Assembly: GCA_945874535.1 (NCBI GenBank)
Contig: CAMCGZ010000003.1
Span: forward strand, 1-64,000
DNA: 64,000 nt
Source: Bdellovibrio sp. ZAP7
GTDB lineage: Bacteria; Bdellovibrionota; UBA1018; CAIMNF01
Direction: 5' to 3'
The stretch's first letter is position 1. The number at the start of each line of letters is the position of its first letter. Below, piece by piece: positions 33,792 to 42,829 of this stretch. The position numbers and the translations under genes were made by a program. The notes beneath the pieces were generated by a model, which ran no database searches, had not been told where the DNA came from, and worked only from the letters and a program-made list of their open reading frames with translations.

Positions 33792-34412
33792 TCAGCCCCT
33801 GAGGAGGGTCAGAAACTCTTTCCTCGTGGTGGCATCGGTGAAGAAATCGCCCCGCATGGCGGAGGTGATGGTCTTTGAGTTCTGCTTCTCCACTCCACGC
33901 ATCATCATGCAAAAATGGGCAGCCTCGATCACCACTGCGACCCCGAGCGGATTCAATACTTCCATCAAGGCATCGGCCACTTGGGCTGTGAGGCGCTCCT
34001 GAACCTGGAGGCGCCTGGCAAACACATCGACAATGCGCGGGATCTTGGAAAGTCCGATGATCTTTTTGTCGGGAATATAGGCAATGTGTGCTTTGCCGAA
34101 GAACGGCAGCATGTGGTGTTCACACAATGAATACAGCTCGATGTCCTTTACGATCACCATCTCGCTCGATTCGGCCTGGAAGAGTGCGGTTCCGACCACG
34201 TTCTCGACGGAAGTCTCATAGCCCGAAGTCAGAAACTGCATCGACTTCGCAAAACGCTTAGGAGTATCGAGAAGTCCCTCGCGGGAGGGATCCTCACTCA
34301 GCGCCCCGAGGATTTCAGCCACTCGCGGCTCGATGAAATCAGGAGACTCACGACGGACAGGACCCTGCTTCTTTTTGCTACCGGCCGACTTCATACCTTT
34401 TTTGAGAATCAT
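33792..34412 (-). CDS. folE: GTP cyclohydrolase I
   Basis: This 206-residue enzyme opens the GTP ring to dihydroneopterin triphosphate, the first step of folate (and queuosine) synthesis. Zinc and substrate residues are visible in [39 protein letters not shown] and [12 protein letters not shown]. The start is unresolved: a GTG at 34439 sits on the tail of the upstream terminator, so ATG at 34412 or 34394 is more plausible. No clear Shine-Dalgarno is present at any of them. tatD follows. Confidence 0.93.
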   Translation of the reverse strand: MILKKGMKSAGSKKKQGPVRRESPDFIEPRVAEILGALSEDPSREGLLDTPKRFAKSMQFLTSGYETSVENVVGTALFQAESSEMVIVKDIELYSLCEHHMLPFFGKAHIAYIPDKKIIGLSKIPRIVDVFARRLQVQERLTAQVADALMEVLNPLGVAVVIEAAHFCMMMRGVEKQNSKTITSAMRGDFFTDATTRKEFLTLLRG

Positions 34413-34452
34413 GCTGATGAACTTATCGATGAGACGCACTCAAGACAAACAA

Positions 34453-34482
34453 AAAGGGCCCGCCGTTGCCGGCAGGCCCTTT
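34453..34482 (-). terminator. Rho-independent terminator of the Ala-rich protein gene
   Basis: On the minus strand AAAGGGCCTGCCG-GCAA-CGGCGGGCCCTTT forms a 13-bp stem (one G-U pair) with a GNRA-type GCAA loop, followed by TTGTTTGTCTT. It lies 22 nt after the stop at 34505. Confidence 0.85.
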
Positions 34483-34504
34483 CCACGAGTTTGACTCGAA
34501 ACGC

Positions 34505-34756
34505 TTAGTGTCCAGCAGGCTGAGCAGCAGGAGCTTCAGCGGCAGGAGCAGCTGGAGCATGCTCTTCAGCTTTGTGCTCTTTCTTAGCTTTCTTGCCTTT
34601 TTTAGCTTTTTTAGCAGGCTTCTCAGCATGAGCTTCAGCGGCAGGAGCAGCATGCTCAGCAGCAGGAGCAGCAGCAGCTGGAGCTGCGTGGTCGTTTGCG
34701 AAAGAAACGGTGGAGAGAGCGAATACTGCAACGAGTGCAACGATGATGTTTTTCAT
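34505..34756 (-). CDS. Exported Ala/Lys/His-rich low-complexity protein
   Basis: The 83-residue precursor has a signal peptide (MKNIIVALVAVFALSTVSFA). The mature 63 residues are almost all Ala, Pro, Lys, Glu and His: HAAPAAAAPAAEHAAPAAEA, then a lysine block (KPAKKAKKGKKAKKEHK), then another Ala/Pro block ending in His. It has its own strong terminator and AAAGGA before the ATG, so it is probably well expressed. It may be a periplasmic polycation or a wall- or DNA-binding protein; this is composition only. Confidence 0.7.
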   Translation of the reverse strand: MKNIIVALVAVFALSTVSFANDHAAPAAAAPAAEHAAPAAEAHAEKPAKKAKKGKKAKKEHKAEEHAPAAPAAEAPAAQPAGH

Positions 34757-34829
34757 GTGAATTATTCCTTTCAATGAATAATGGTTATGGGTCAAGATTT
34801 CCATTTTTCGGGACAAGGATCAAGCAGAT

Positions 34830-36020
34830 TCAAAGGGATCTTAACAAAACGGCAAAACCTTGACCCCCGCTTACGCAGAGTGTCGCCAGTCCGAGCGAAC
34901 CGGGCTTGCCCTTCAGGATATGCGTCAAAGTCACGAGGATCCGCGTGCCGGTCGCGCCGATCGGGTGTCCGATGGCAATCGCTCCGCCTCGCACATTCAA
35001 CCGGTCTTCCGGGATTCCGAGTTCACGGTTGCAAGCCAGTACCTGGGCTGCAAACGCCTCGTTCAGCTCGACGGCCTCCAAATCACCGATCTGAAGTCCC
35101 TGACGGGCCAAGAGTCGACGGGTGGCTTCAATGGGCCCGAGCCCCATGCGTCGCGGATCGAGGCCGACCATTTCGTAGTCGAGCAACTCCGCCTCCATTC
35201 CTGAGTCCCGCACGTCACTGAGACGTACAAATGCCGCTCCGTCTGTGATCCCGCTCGAGTTCCCGGCGGTGACGGTCCCCGTCTTGCGATCGAATACCGG
35301 TGGCAGCTTGCCTAGGCTCTCGAGAGTGGTCGCTCCCCGACGGTGTTCATCCTCGTGGAGGCCCGGGAGTTTCGCATCGCCCGGAATGGTGAAGGTCTCG
35401 GCCGAAAACAGTCCGTTCTTCCACGAATGCTCCGCGCGCTGTTGTGAAAGGAGCGCATAGGCATCCTGCTCCTGACGGGAAATCCCCGACTCCTGTGCCA
35501 AATAGGTGTCGACAGTGGCGCCCATCAGCATGTCGGCCATCGGGCAATGGAATCCGTCACGCGTCATCCCGTCGATCACTTCACTGTGCCCCATCCGGAG
35601 CCCCCAACGCCCTTCCATCAAATAATAAGGAGTGTTGGACATGCTTTCGACTCCTCCTGCGAACACAGTGCGGGCGCGTCCGAGAGCGATCTTCTCGGCA
35701 CCGAAAATCACAGAAGCCAAACCTGAAGCGCAGGCCTGATTCAGGGTGATGGCAGGAACAGTATCGGGTAAACCCGCAAAAAGGGTCGCTTGGCGGGCAG
35801 GATTCGGTCGTGCTCCAGCCTGGCGAGCATGTCCCAAAACCACCAAATCGGTAGCAGGCCCGCTCGCAATTGACGCGCGTTGCAATGACTCTTTCAGACA
35901 CAAGGTGGCCAACTCAGGCGCTGAAAAGCGTTTCAATGACCCGCCGAAGCGTCCAATCGGGGTCCGGACCGAGGACCCGAGGAAAACCGGTTTTGGAAAT
36001 ATCGAGTGGATTTTTGACAT
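34830..36020 (-). CDS. Thiolase (acetyl-CoA C-acetyltransferase family)
   Basis: This 396-residue thiolase has the nucleophile Cys97 (NQACASGL), the catalytic His ([12 protein letters not shown], around residue 353) and the second Cys (LCVSGGQG, around 383). Such enzymes either condense two acetyl-CoA or cleave 3-ketoacyl-CoA. There is no 3-hydroxyacyl-CoA dehydrogenase next door. It is divergent from the MFS gene with 15 bp between the starts, so the two promoters interleave with coding sequence. Confidence 0.93.
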   Translation of the reverse strand: MSKIHSIFPKPVFLGSSVRTPIGRFGGSLKRFSAPELATLCLKESLQRASIASGPATDLVVLGHARQAGARPNPARQATLFAGLPDTVPAITLNQACASGLASVIFGAEKIALGRARTVFAGGVESMSNTPYYLMEGRWGLRMGHSEVIDGMTRDGFHCPMADMLMGATVDTYLAQESGISRQEQDAYALLSQQRAEHSWKNGLFSAETFTIPGDAKLPGLHEDEHRRGATTLESLGKLPPVFDRKTGTVTAGNSSGITDGAAFVRLSDVRDSGMEAELLDYEMVGLDPRRMGLGPIEATRRLLARQGLQIGDLEAVELNEAFAAQVLACNRELGIPEDRLNVRGGAIAIGHPIGATGTRILVTLTHILKGKPGSLGLATLCVSGGQGFAVLLRSL

Positions 36021-36028
36021 GGTATATT
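36020..36028 (+). promoter_or_regulatory. Extended -10 promoter of the MFS gene
   Basis: TGGTATATT fits the extended -10 pattern (TGn plus hexamer) and ends 7 nt before the ATG at 36036, in a gene start that lacks a Shine-Dalgarno. It overlaps the start codon of the divergent thiolase. Confidence 0.5.
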
Positions 36029-36035
36029 CGCTATC

Positions 36036-37307
36036 ATGCCAGACCCGTCACCACAACCGAGGGAACCGAACCCCTCGCGCTTGGGTGCCATGAATGAAGT
36101 CCCGCCCCAGCTCCGGATCGACCCTCGCCACAAACGATGGGTGGTGATCCTGCTGACTCTCATGATGTTCACGGCGACGATGGACTTCATGGTGCTGATG
36201 CCCCTCGGCCCGAAACTGATGGCACTGTTTTCGCTGAGCCCGAAGAAATTTTCTTTTCTGGTCTCGAGCTATTCCTTTGCTGCCGGCATCTTCGGGTTTT
36301 TAGGTTCCTTCTTTTTCGACCGTATGGACCGGAAGCAAGCACTGATCGGAGCATACATCGGCTTCATCCTCGGGACCCTGGTCTGCGCCTTCGCTCCTGA
36401 TTTTCACACGCTACTCGTGGCCAGAGCAATTTCGGGCGCCTTCGGGGGGCTGCTCTCGGGGATCAGTTTCGCGATCATCGGAGACTTGTTCTCGATATCA
36501 GAACGCGGACTCGCCACTGGCAAACTGCTCACTTCGTACTCACTGGCCAGTATCCTCGGGGTTCCGGTCGGTCTGATTGTAGCAGAACGCTTCGGGTGGC
36601 ACGCCACTTTCGGGTCGATCGCACTCGTCGGAACCCTCGCTCTGTTCGGCGCCCAGAAGTTCATTCCGAGCGCTCGCTGGCACCTCGAGCAGGGTCCCGC
36701 ACCGATGTTCTCCGGGCTCACTGAGAACCTGCGTGATCCGAATGCAAGAATGGCCCTCCTCACCACCCTGCTCATGGTTCATTCTCAATTTGTGGTGATT
36801 CCCTTCATCAGCGCTTACATCGTTTCGAACACCGGGTTTCCGGCCTTCCGCCTTCCTCATGTTTACCTGGTCGGCGGCGCGCTTACGGTGATCACCGGCA
36901 TCAAAATGGGACGGATCTGTGATCAATTCGGGGCACGACGGGTGTTCACACTCACAGGCTTGCTTTTTCTGGTACCCATCTATTTCATCACCCACCTCGG
37001 TCATGTGGAGTACTGGATCACCCTGTTGACCACTACGGCCATCTTCGTTCTTTCGAGCCTGCGGAGCGTCCCGGCAGTGACCCTGATCTCTTCGAGCATC
37101 CCTGCCAAACGCCGCGGAAGCTTCATGAGCCTGAACTCCTGCATCCACCAGGTCGGCGCGGCTTCGGCCACCTTCCTGTCGGGCTGGTTTGTGACCCAGA
37201 GTGGAGCGGGTGACGAGATGAAAGGCTTTGCCGACACCGCCTGGCTCTCGATCGGTTTCGGAATTGTGGCCTACATCCTCGGGCAAAGGATCAAGGTGGT
37301 GTCATGA
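36036..37307 (+). CDS. MFS transporter, drug/metabolite type
   Basis: This 423-residue protein has twelve predicted membrane helices. After a 30-residue soluble N-terminus comes VVILLTLMMFTATMDFMVLMPLGPKLM, then the loop 2-3 signature as SFFFDRMDRKQALI and helix-5 type motif ILGVPVGLIVAERFGWHATF. It fits the DHA1-like branch; substrate unknown. It overlaps the following lipoprotein gene by four bases. An internal ATG at codon 19 is a possible alternative start. Confidence 0.85.
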   Translation: MPDPSPQPREPNPSRLGAMNEVPPQLRIDPRHKRWVVILLTLMMFTATMDFMVLMPLGPKLMALFSLSPKKFSFLVSSYSFAAGIFGFLGSFFFDRMDRKQALIGAYIGFILGTLVCAFAPDFHTLLVARAISGAFGGLLSGISFAIIGDLFSISERGLATGKLLTSYSLASILGVPVGLIVAERFGWHATFGSIALVGTLALFGAQKFIPSARWHLEQGPAPMFSGLTENLRDPNARMALLTTLLMVHSQFVVIPFISAYIVSNTGFPAFRLPHVYLVGGALTVITGIKMGRICDQFGARRVFTLTGLLFLVPIYFITHLGHVEYWITLLTTTAIFVLSSLRSVPAVTLISSSIPAKRRGSFMSLNSCIHQVGAASATFLSGWFVTQSGAGDEMKGFADTAWLSIGFGIVAYILGQRIKVVS

Positions 37308-38464
37308 AGCGGATTTTGATTTCCCTCATTGCATGTGCCCTTACCGGTTGCGGAGCGGATACGGTGAATATCACCCTCCTCACCCCCATTCCAGTGGCCA
37401 ACCCGACCCGGAATCTGGCCGAGACTCTGTTGATCCAAGGCGGAACATCAAACGCGGTGGTGGCGGCCATCACCGGCCCGAGTTGCAAGCAGATGGACCT
37501 ACGTGCGGGGTTCAAAGCGCCGGGGTTGAATTCCCCTTGGATACCCGTCGCACTCGATACTGAAATCAACAACTATACTTCGACCGAACTAACGAATTCC
37601 ATCGGGGACACTTCCAGCAGGCCACCTGGAGGTCCCACTCCACTCAACATACCGGCTTCTCTTTATTTGAATCAGAAGTCAGCACTCAGACGGCCGATTG
37701 TGATTCCAGTTCCGAAAGGTATCATCGGGGAGTTGAGCTTCCAGGGAATGATGGTGGAGCCGGTCGACTCGATAGCAGGAGGGACCGTGAACGAGAATGC
37801 GACCCCTTGCAAACGGCTGGACCCAAATTTGAAGCCGGTCAAGTCTTTCGCAATTTATGGTGCGAAACCCTTCAAAGCCATTAATGCCGAAACAACTTCT
37901 CTCGACATCAACGTGGTTCAAAGCCTTCGGCCCACCTCCTACGGTTATACTCCCGGATTTTACTCTCTCCCATTATTGTCACCTCTTGATTTCTCAAACT
38001 CTGATTTCAAGTGCCGGATCCCGAATGACCCTAGGAGCTGTGGAAACAGAAACCTGTTCAGGCTAAAAATTGATTTTGCCATCAGTCCCCAATTTCTCAT
38101 TCAACATCCGCCCCCTCCTAGCAACGAATCACTCACGATGTTCATGGGATTGCCCTACATGCCTACCTTCGGGCAGAGTAACACCTTTTATTTACCTAAA
38201 GTGTCTCCACTGCTTTTGACTTACACTTCCGGAAGCGCAGAGCAGAATATCCTCGTGCAATTCAATCAAAAACAATTGAGCTATTTCGTAAACGGGGTCA
38301 GAGTCAATCAGCCCCTTCTTGACTGCGCAACTCTGGGAGCACCCGGAAAAGGCTTAGTGGGAAACCTTCCGACAGATGTAAATCCAGCACCCACTCCGTC
38401 TGTAGGTTGCGGAACTAGCGATTTCACCTTCTCAATTGCCGATCAAGGCTCAGGATTCGACTAA
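37304..38464 (+). CDS. Lipoprotein of unknown function
   Basis: The 386-residue precursor has a lipobox (ISLIACALTGC, Cys17). The mature chain is rich in Ser, Asn, Pro and Thr, beta-like, with several Cys (GPSCKQ, TPCKR, FKCRIPNDPRSCG, LLDCATLG, VGCGTS) that could pair. No domain is recognised. It is coupled to the MFS gene. Its second half looks about 45-50% G+C, lower than its neighbours, with A/T-ending codons. Surface location is inferred from the lipid anchor. Confidence 0.7.
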   Translation: MKRILISLIACALTGCGADTVNITLLTPIPVANPTRNLAETLLIQGGTSNAVVAAITGPSCKQMDLRAGFKAPGLNSPWIPVALDTEINNYTSTELTNSIGDTSSRPPGGPTPLNIPASLYLNQKSALRRPIVIPVPKGIIGELSFQGMMVEPVDSIAGGTVNENATPCKRLDPNLKPVKSFAIYGAKPFKAINAETTSLDINVVQSLRPTSYGYTPGFYSLPLLSPLDFSNSDFKCRIPNDPRSCGNRNLFRLKIDFAISPQFLIQHPPPPSNESLTMFMGLPYMPTFGQSNTFYLPKVSPLLLTYTSGSAEQNILVQFNQKQLSYFVNGVRVNQPLLDCATLGAPGKGLVGNLPTDVNPAPTPSVGCGTSDFTFSIADQGSGFD

Positions 38465-38484
38465 ACCACGAAACGAAATTAAAC

Positions 38485-39861
38485 ATGAAACACACCCTCC
38501 ACTATCCAGACGGCCATACCTTACTGAGAAATTTAAACAAGACCTACCCGATTGTCAGCCATGGCAAGGGCGTGCACCTCTTTGACGAAACCGGGAAGCG
38601 GTACTTCGACGCCTCTGGCGGAGCGCTCGTTGTGAATCTCGGACACGGCCACGCGGAGTTGGCCACTGCCATCGCTGAACAGATGGGCAAAGTGGCCTAT
38701 GTGAACGGCATGCAATTCGCCTCGCGCGCAATGGAAGAACTTTCGGACCGCCTCGCCAAACTGGCGGCTCCTTTGGGGCTGGATCGAGTCACCTTGCTCG
38801 CCTCGGGATCCGAAGCGGTCGAGGCCGCCATCAAATTCGCACGTCAACTCTGGGTGGATCGCGGCTACCCGAACAAACACAAAATCATCTCACGGACCCC
38901 CGGCTACCACGGCAACACGTTGTATGCCCTCTCGGCCTCAGGAAGGCCCCATTACAAGAAAGTCTACGGACCACTCCTCTCACCGGTCCTGACGGTTAGC
39001 ACCCCCTATGGCTACCGTTTACCGCTTTCGAGGAGCAATGATCCGGACGAGATTTTGCGCGAGTATCACGAACAAGGTGCGGAATTTTATGCCCAAGAGC
39101 TCGAAAGCCTGATCGAGCGCGAGGGTGCGTCGACTATCAGCTCCTTCATTTTTGAAACCGTGAGCGGGTCTTCGACCGGTGCTTGGGTCCCACCCAAGGG
39201 CTACTTCGACCGGATCCAAAGCATTTGCAAAAAGCATGAGATTCTCCTGATCGCGGATGAAGTGCTGTGCGGCTCCGGGCGGACCGGGAAATTCTTCGCC
39301 GCCGAACACTACGGACTCAAGCCCGACCTCCTTGTTCTCGGAAAGGGCCTGAACGCCGGACTGATGCCGGTCGCCGCGGTGCTGGTGAAGAAGAGCGATG
39401 TCGACACCATGAAAGCGGCCTCCCAAGGGTTCCTGCACGCCCAGACCTACATGCTCGCTCCCTCGATGGCTGCGACGGCTTTGGCTGTGCTCCGCACCTT
39501 CGAGAAAGAGAAGGTACTGGAACGCGCGGCACCCGTATCCGTTCACTTCCTTTCTGAATTGAAACACCACCTGCACTCCCTGCCGTACGTGGGTTCGGTC
39601 ACCGGAATCGGCCACATGGCCGGGATCGAATTTGTCGAAGACAAAGCGCAAAAGAAACCTTTCCCAGTTTCTAAAAAATTCGCGCCCAAATTCGTCCAAC
39701 ATGCCCAAGACCGCGGACTGATTCTTTGGCCCAACTACGGACAAGCCGATGGCGTAAACGGTGACCTGGTCATCCTGGGCCCGTCACTCCTGATGACAAG
39801 CGGAGAATCCGACGAGTGCGTCGCGCTCCTGAAATCGGCCATCGAAACTTTTGAAATTTGA
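38485..39861 (+). CDS. Class III aminotransferase (first)
   Basis: This 458-residue PLP enzyme has a class III fold: ASGSEAVEAAIKFARQ, IADEVLCGSGRTGKFFAAEHYGLKPDLLVLGKGLNAG with the Schiff-base Lys287. Such enzymes move the terminal amino group of omega-amino acids (GABA, beta-alanine, lysine, ornithine) or act as racemases. It is 20 nt after the lipoprotein gene and 10 nt before the aldehyde dehydrogenase gene. No Shine-Dalgarno is seen. The exact substrate is unknown. Confidence 0.88.
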   Translation: MKHTLHYPDGHTLLRNLNKTYPIVSHGKGVHLFDETGKRYFDASGGALVVNLGHGHAELATAIAEQMGKVAYVNGMQFASRAMEELSDRLAKLAAPLGLDRVTLLASGSEAVEAAIKFARQLWVDRGYPNKHKIISRTPGYHGNTLYALSASGRPHYKKVYGPLLSPVLTVSTPYGYRLPLSRSNDPDEILREYHEQGAEFYAQELESLIEREGASTISSFIFETVSGSSTGAWVPPKGYFDRIQSICKKHEILLIADEVLCGSGRTGKFFAAEHYGLKPDLLVLGKGLNAGLMPVAAVLVKKSDVDTMKAASQGFLHAQTYMLAPSMAATALAVLRTFEKEKVLERAAPVSVHFLSELKHHLHSLPYVGSVTGIGHMAGIEFVEDKAQKKPFPVSKKFAPKFVQHAQDRGLILWPNYGQADGVNGDLVILGPSLLMTSGESDECVALLKSAIETFEI

Positions 39862-39871
39862 GGAGAAACCC

Positions 39872-41443
39872 ATGTCAAAGCCATTCAAAATCACCTACTC
39901 CGCCCTGAATGCCAATATGGACCAGATCCATGCCGAGTTCGATCAGGCCTACCAGTCGCTGAGGTCGGAGTTGGGCTGGACCACTCCCTCGATCATCAAC
40001 GGTAAAGCCTACCAAGGCGACCGGATGAACCGGAAGATGAGCCCCACCCACACGGGCGAACTGGTTGCCCAGTACGCGGTGGTGAACGACTCCGTTCTGA
40101 ATGAGGCATTTCAGGCCTCCAAGATTGCTCAAAAGAATTGGGGATCCACCCCCTGGCAAGAACGTGTGGCGATCACCCGGAAGGCGGCCGGAATCATGCG
40201 GGATCGCCGGATGAAGATCGCAGCTCTGATGACTCTCGAAGTCGGCAAAAACCGGATGGAGTCATTGGGCGATGCAGAAGAATCGGCCGATTTGCTCGAC
40301 TACTATGCGGCTCAAATGGAACAGGCAAACGGATTCATCCAACCGCTCGGAAAGCTTTCTCCGAACGAGCGTACCCAGGATATTTTGCGGCCTTATGGCG
40401 TATTTTCCGTGATCGCACCCTTCAATTTTCCGATGGCGCTCGGAGCAGGAATGACCTCAGCTGCTCTTCTTGGAGGAAACTCGGTGATCCTGAAGCCGAG
40501 CGATGACGCGCCCGGAACCGCCTATGAGATCTACCTCGCCTACCGGGATGCCGGACTTCCTGAAGGCGTCCTTCAGGTGGTCTTCGGGAACGGCCCGGCT
40601 CTGGGTGAGTCGATGGTCAAGCATCCATGGTGCGACGGAGTGGCCTTCACCGGCAGCCGGACGGTCGGTATGAGCATCATCCGGACGCTCAATAGTGGGA
40701 ATTATTCGAAGCCGGCGCTGGTCGAACTCGGCGGAAAAAACGCAGCATTTGTTTGTGAGTCCGCCGACCTCGAAAAAGCCGCGTCCGGCTGTGTCCGGAG
40801 TGCCTTCGGCCTCTCAGGACAAAAATGCAGCGCTCTGTCCCGGCTGTACGTGCACGAGTCCGTTTATGGCGCTTTTCTCGAAAAGCTGGTGGCCACGGCC
40901 AAAGCGCTCGTCAGCGTCGGTGATGCTTCCAAAAAAGAAACCTACATGGGGCCGGTGATCAATCAAAAAGCGGTCGAACGTCACCTCCAGGCGATCAACG
41001 AGGCGAAAGCTTTGGGCAAGATCGTTTTCGGTGGAACCGATCTGAGAGAGCGTCCGGAATTCAAGAACGGTCACTTCGCTGATCCGACCATCGTCGAGCT
41101 CCCGTCTACCGCTCGCCATTTCAAGGACGAGTTCTTCTCGCCTTTTCTGGCGGTCACCCGGTTCAGCTCACTGGCGGATGCGATTCAGGATGCCAACAAG
41201 GCCGACTATGGTCTGACGTCCGGGATCTTCACTGCAAAGACCGAGGAGATCGACCTGTTCATGGATCGGATCGAAGCGGGAGTACTCTATGCGAATCGCG
41301 CCACGGGTGCCACCACTGGTGCCTGGCCGGGCGTCCAATCCTTCTGCGGCTGGAAGGGATCGGGAGCTTCGGGCAAGGGGGGCTGCGGCCCGTATTATGT
41401 CTCGCAATTCATGAGGGAACAGTCCCGGACGATCATGGAGTAG
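39872..41443 (+). CDS. Aldehyde dehydrogenase, 1-pyrroline-5-carboxylate dehydrogenase-like
   Basis: This 523-residue NAD(P) enzyme has the fold motif VIAPFNFPMALGAGM, the general base in LVELGGKNAAF and the nucleophile Cys319 (LSGQKCSALSR). The C-terminus (NRATGATTGAWPGVQSFCGWKGSGASGKGGCGPYYVSQFMREQSR) resembles RocA/PutA-type pyrroline-5-carboxylate dehydrogenases. It would oxidise a semialdehyde made by one of the adjacent aminotransferases. The ATG at 39872 is chosen because AGGAG is 7 nt upstream; a start inside the aminotransferase gene is less likely. Confidence 0.9.
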   Translation: MSKPFKITYSALNANMDQIHAEFDQAYQSLRSELGWTTPSIINGKAYQGDRMNRKMSPTHTGELVAQYAVVNDSVLNEAFQASKIAQKNWGSTPWQERVAITRKAAGIMRDRRMKIAALMTLEVGKNRMESLGDAEESADLLDYYAAQMEQANGFIQPLGKLSPNERTQDILRPYGVFSVIAPFNFPMALGAGMTSAALLGGNSVILKPSDDAPGTAYEIYLAYRDAGLPEGVLQVVFGNGPALGESMVKHPWCDGVAFTGSRTVGMSIIRTLNSGNYSKPALVELGGKNAAFVCESADLEKAASGCVRSAFGLSGQKCSALSRLYVHESVYGAFLEKLVATAKALVSVGDASKKETYMGPVINQKAVERHLQAINEAKALGKIVFGGTDLRERPEFKNGHFADPTIVELPSTARHFKDEFFSPFLAVTRFSSLADAIQDANKADYGLTSGIFTAKTEEIDLFMDRIEAGVLYANRATGATTGAWPGVQSFCGWKGSGASGKGGCGPYYVSQFMREQSRTIME

Positions 41444-41479
41444 GCGGGATTTTCCCTTTTTTAACAAGGCTTTTTGCGG

Positions 41480-41485
41480 TAGATT
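41480..41485 (+). promoter_or_regulatory. -10 hexamer, possible leaderless start
   Basis: TAGATT ends 6 nt before the ATG at 41492, in the 48-bp gap after the dehydrogenase gene. The -35 region is only a T-run. There is no Shine-Dalgarno. Confidence 0.45.
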
Positions 41486-41491
41486 TCAGGC

Positions 41492-42829
41492 ATGAACACC
41501 CAGAAGCGTCCTGAGATCAAGGTGGCCCCTCCGGGCCCTAAAGCCAAAGCTCTGATCGATCGTGACCACGCTGTCACGTCGCCCTCCTACATCAAGGAAT
41601 ACCCCCTCGTGGTTTCTCATGGTGAGGGCATGTACGTCTACGATGTCGACGGCAACAGCTACCTCGACTTCATGGCCGGGATCGCCGTCACTTCGACCGG
41701 ACACGCTCACCCTGAAGTGGTGAAGGCCGTCCAGGATTCAGCCGGCAAATTCCTGCACATTTGCGGCACCGACTTTTACTACGAGTCCATGATCACGCTG
41801 TGCGAGAATCTCTCGAATTCGGTCAAATCCTACATGGGCGAGACCAAGGTGTTCCTCACCAACTCGGGAACCGAAGCGGTTGAGGGAGCGATCAAACTGG
41901 CCCGCTACCACACGCGCCGGACCAAGATCGTCGCATTCAAGGGCGCCTTCCACGGGCGGACCATGGGCGCGATCACACTCAACTCTTCTAAACCGACCCA
42001 GAAGGCCCACTTCGGACCCTTACTTCCAGAAATTTACCATCTGCCTTACTCCTACCCCTACCGCTGCGCCTACAAAAACGAAAAGACCTGGTGCGAGCAG
42101 AACTGTGTGTGCGCCCGGAAGCTCGAGGACGATTGGTTCACCTCCCACTTTGCACCCGACGAAGTGGCCGCAATTTTCGTTGAGCCCATTCAGGGTGAAG
42201 GCGGATACATCATGCCTTCCATCAAATTCCTGAAGGACTTGCGCGCCATTTGTGACAAGTACGGCATTGTGCTCGTATTCGACGAAGTCCAGTCCGGAGT
42301 CGGCCGCACCGGCGACATGTTCGCCGCAGAAACTCTGGGCGTCACACCAGATGTCATCCTCTCTGCTAAAGGAATCGCTTCCGGGATGCCGATCGGTGCC
42401 ATCATCGCCAAAACTTCGAAGATGACCTGGGGCCGTGGAACTCATGGTTCGACGTACGGCGGAAACCCTGTGTGCTGTGCCGCTGCGAACGCCACTCTCG
42501 ACATCATCGGAAAACGATTGCCCGAGATCCGGAAGGTGGGAGCTTTCTTCATCGAGGAGCTCCAGAAGCTCCAGAAGAAACACCCCGTAATCGGCGATAT
42601 CCGTGGCGTGGGTCTCATGATCGGAGCCGAGTTCATTCAAAAGGATGGATCGCCCGCGACCGAATATGTGGGCAAACTCGAGCAGCTGGCATTCCGTAAG
42701 GGACTCCTGCTCCTTTCTTGCGGTAAATCCACGATCCGTTTCGCACCGCCACTCATCATCACCGAGCACGATGTGAAGGTCGGACTTGAAATCTTCGATC
42801 AATGCTTGACGGAACTGGGCCATGCGTAA
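41492..42829 (+). CDS. Class III aminotransferase (second), GABA/5-aminovalerate type
   Basis: The 445-residue PLP enzyme has SGTEAVEGAIKLARYHTRRTKIVAFKGAFHGRTMGA, VLVFDEVQSGVGRTGDMFAAE and LSAKGIASGMPIGAI with Schiff-base Lys293. FVEPIQGEGGY also fits 4-aminobutyrate aminotransferases. An unusual insertion carries four cysteines (YRCAYKNEKTWCEQNCVCA, around residues 190-208). It overlaps the first CoA-transferase gene by 8 nt. It likely supplies a semialdehyde to the dehydrogenase upstream. Confidence 0.9.
   Translation: MNTQKRPEIKVAPPGPKAKALIDRDHAVTSPSYIKEYPLVVSHGEGMYVYDVDGNSYLDFMAGIAVTSTGHAHPEVVKAVQDSAGKFLHICGTDFYYESMITLCENLSNSVKSYMGETKVFLTNSGTEAVEGAIKLARYHTRRTKIVAFKGAFHGRTMGAITLNSSKPTQKAHFGPLLPEIYHLPYSYPYRCAYKNEKTWCEQNCVCARKLEDDWFTSHFAPDEVAAIFVEPIQGEGGYIMPSIKFLKDLRAICDKYGIVLVFDEVQSGVGRTGDMFAAETLGVTPDVILSAKGIASGMPIGAIIAKTSKMTWGRGTHGSTYGGNPVCCAAANATLDIIGKRLPEIRKVGAFFIEELQKLQKKHPVIGDIRGVGLMIGAEFIQKDGSPATEYVGKLEQLAFRKGLLLLSCGKSTIRFAPPLIITEHDVKVGLEIFDQCLTELGHA

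Noticed and set aside
36014-36028. TTGACA next to TATATT before the MFS gene
   Set aside because: Only 3 bp separate them, so TTGACA cannot be the -35; the extended -10 reading is used instead.
37304-38464. Recent horizontal transfer of the lipoprotein gene
   Set aside because: Lower G+C is limited to one gene that is coupled to its neighbour by ATGA, with no mobile-element traces; relaxed selection on a surface protein explains it equally well.
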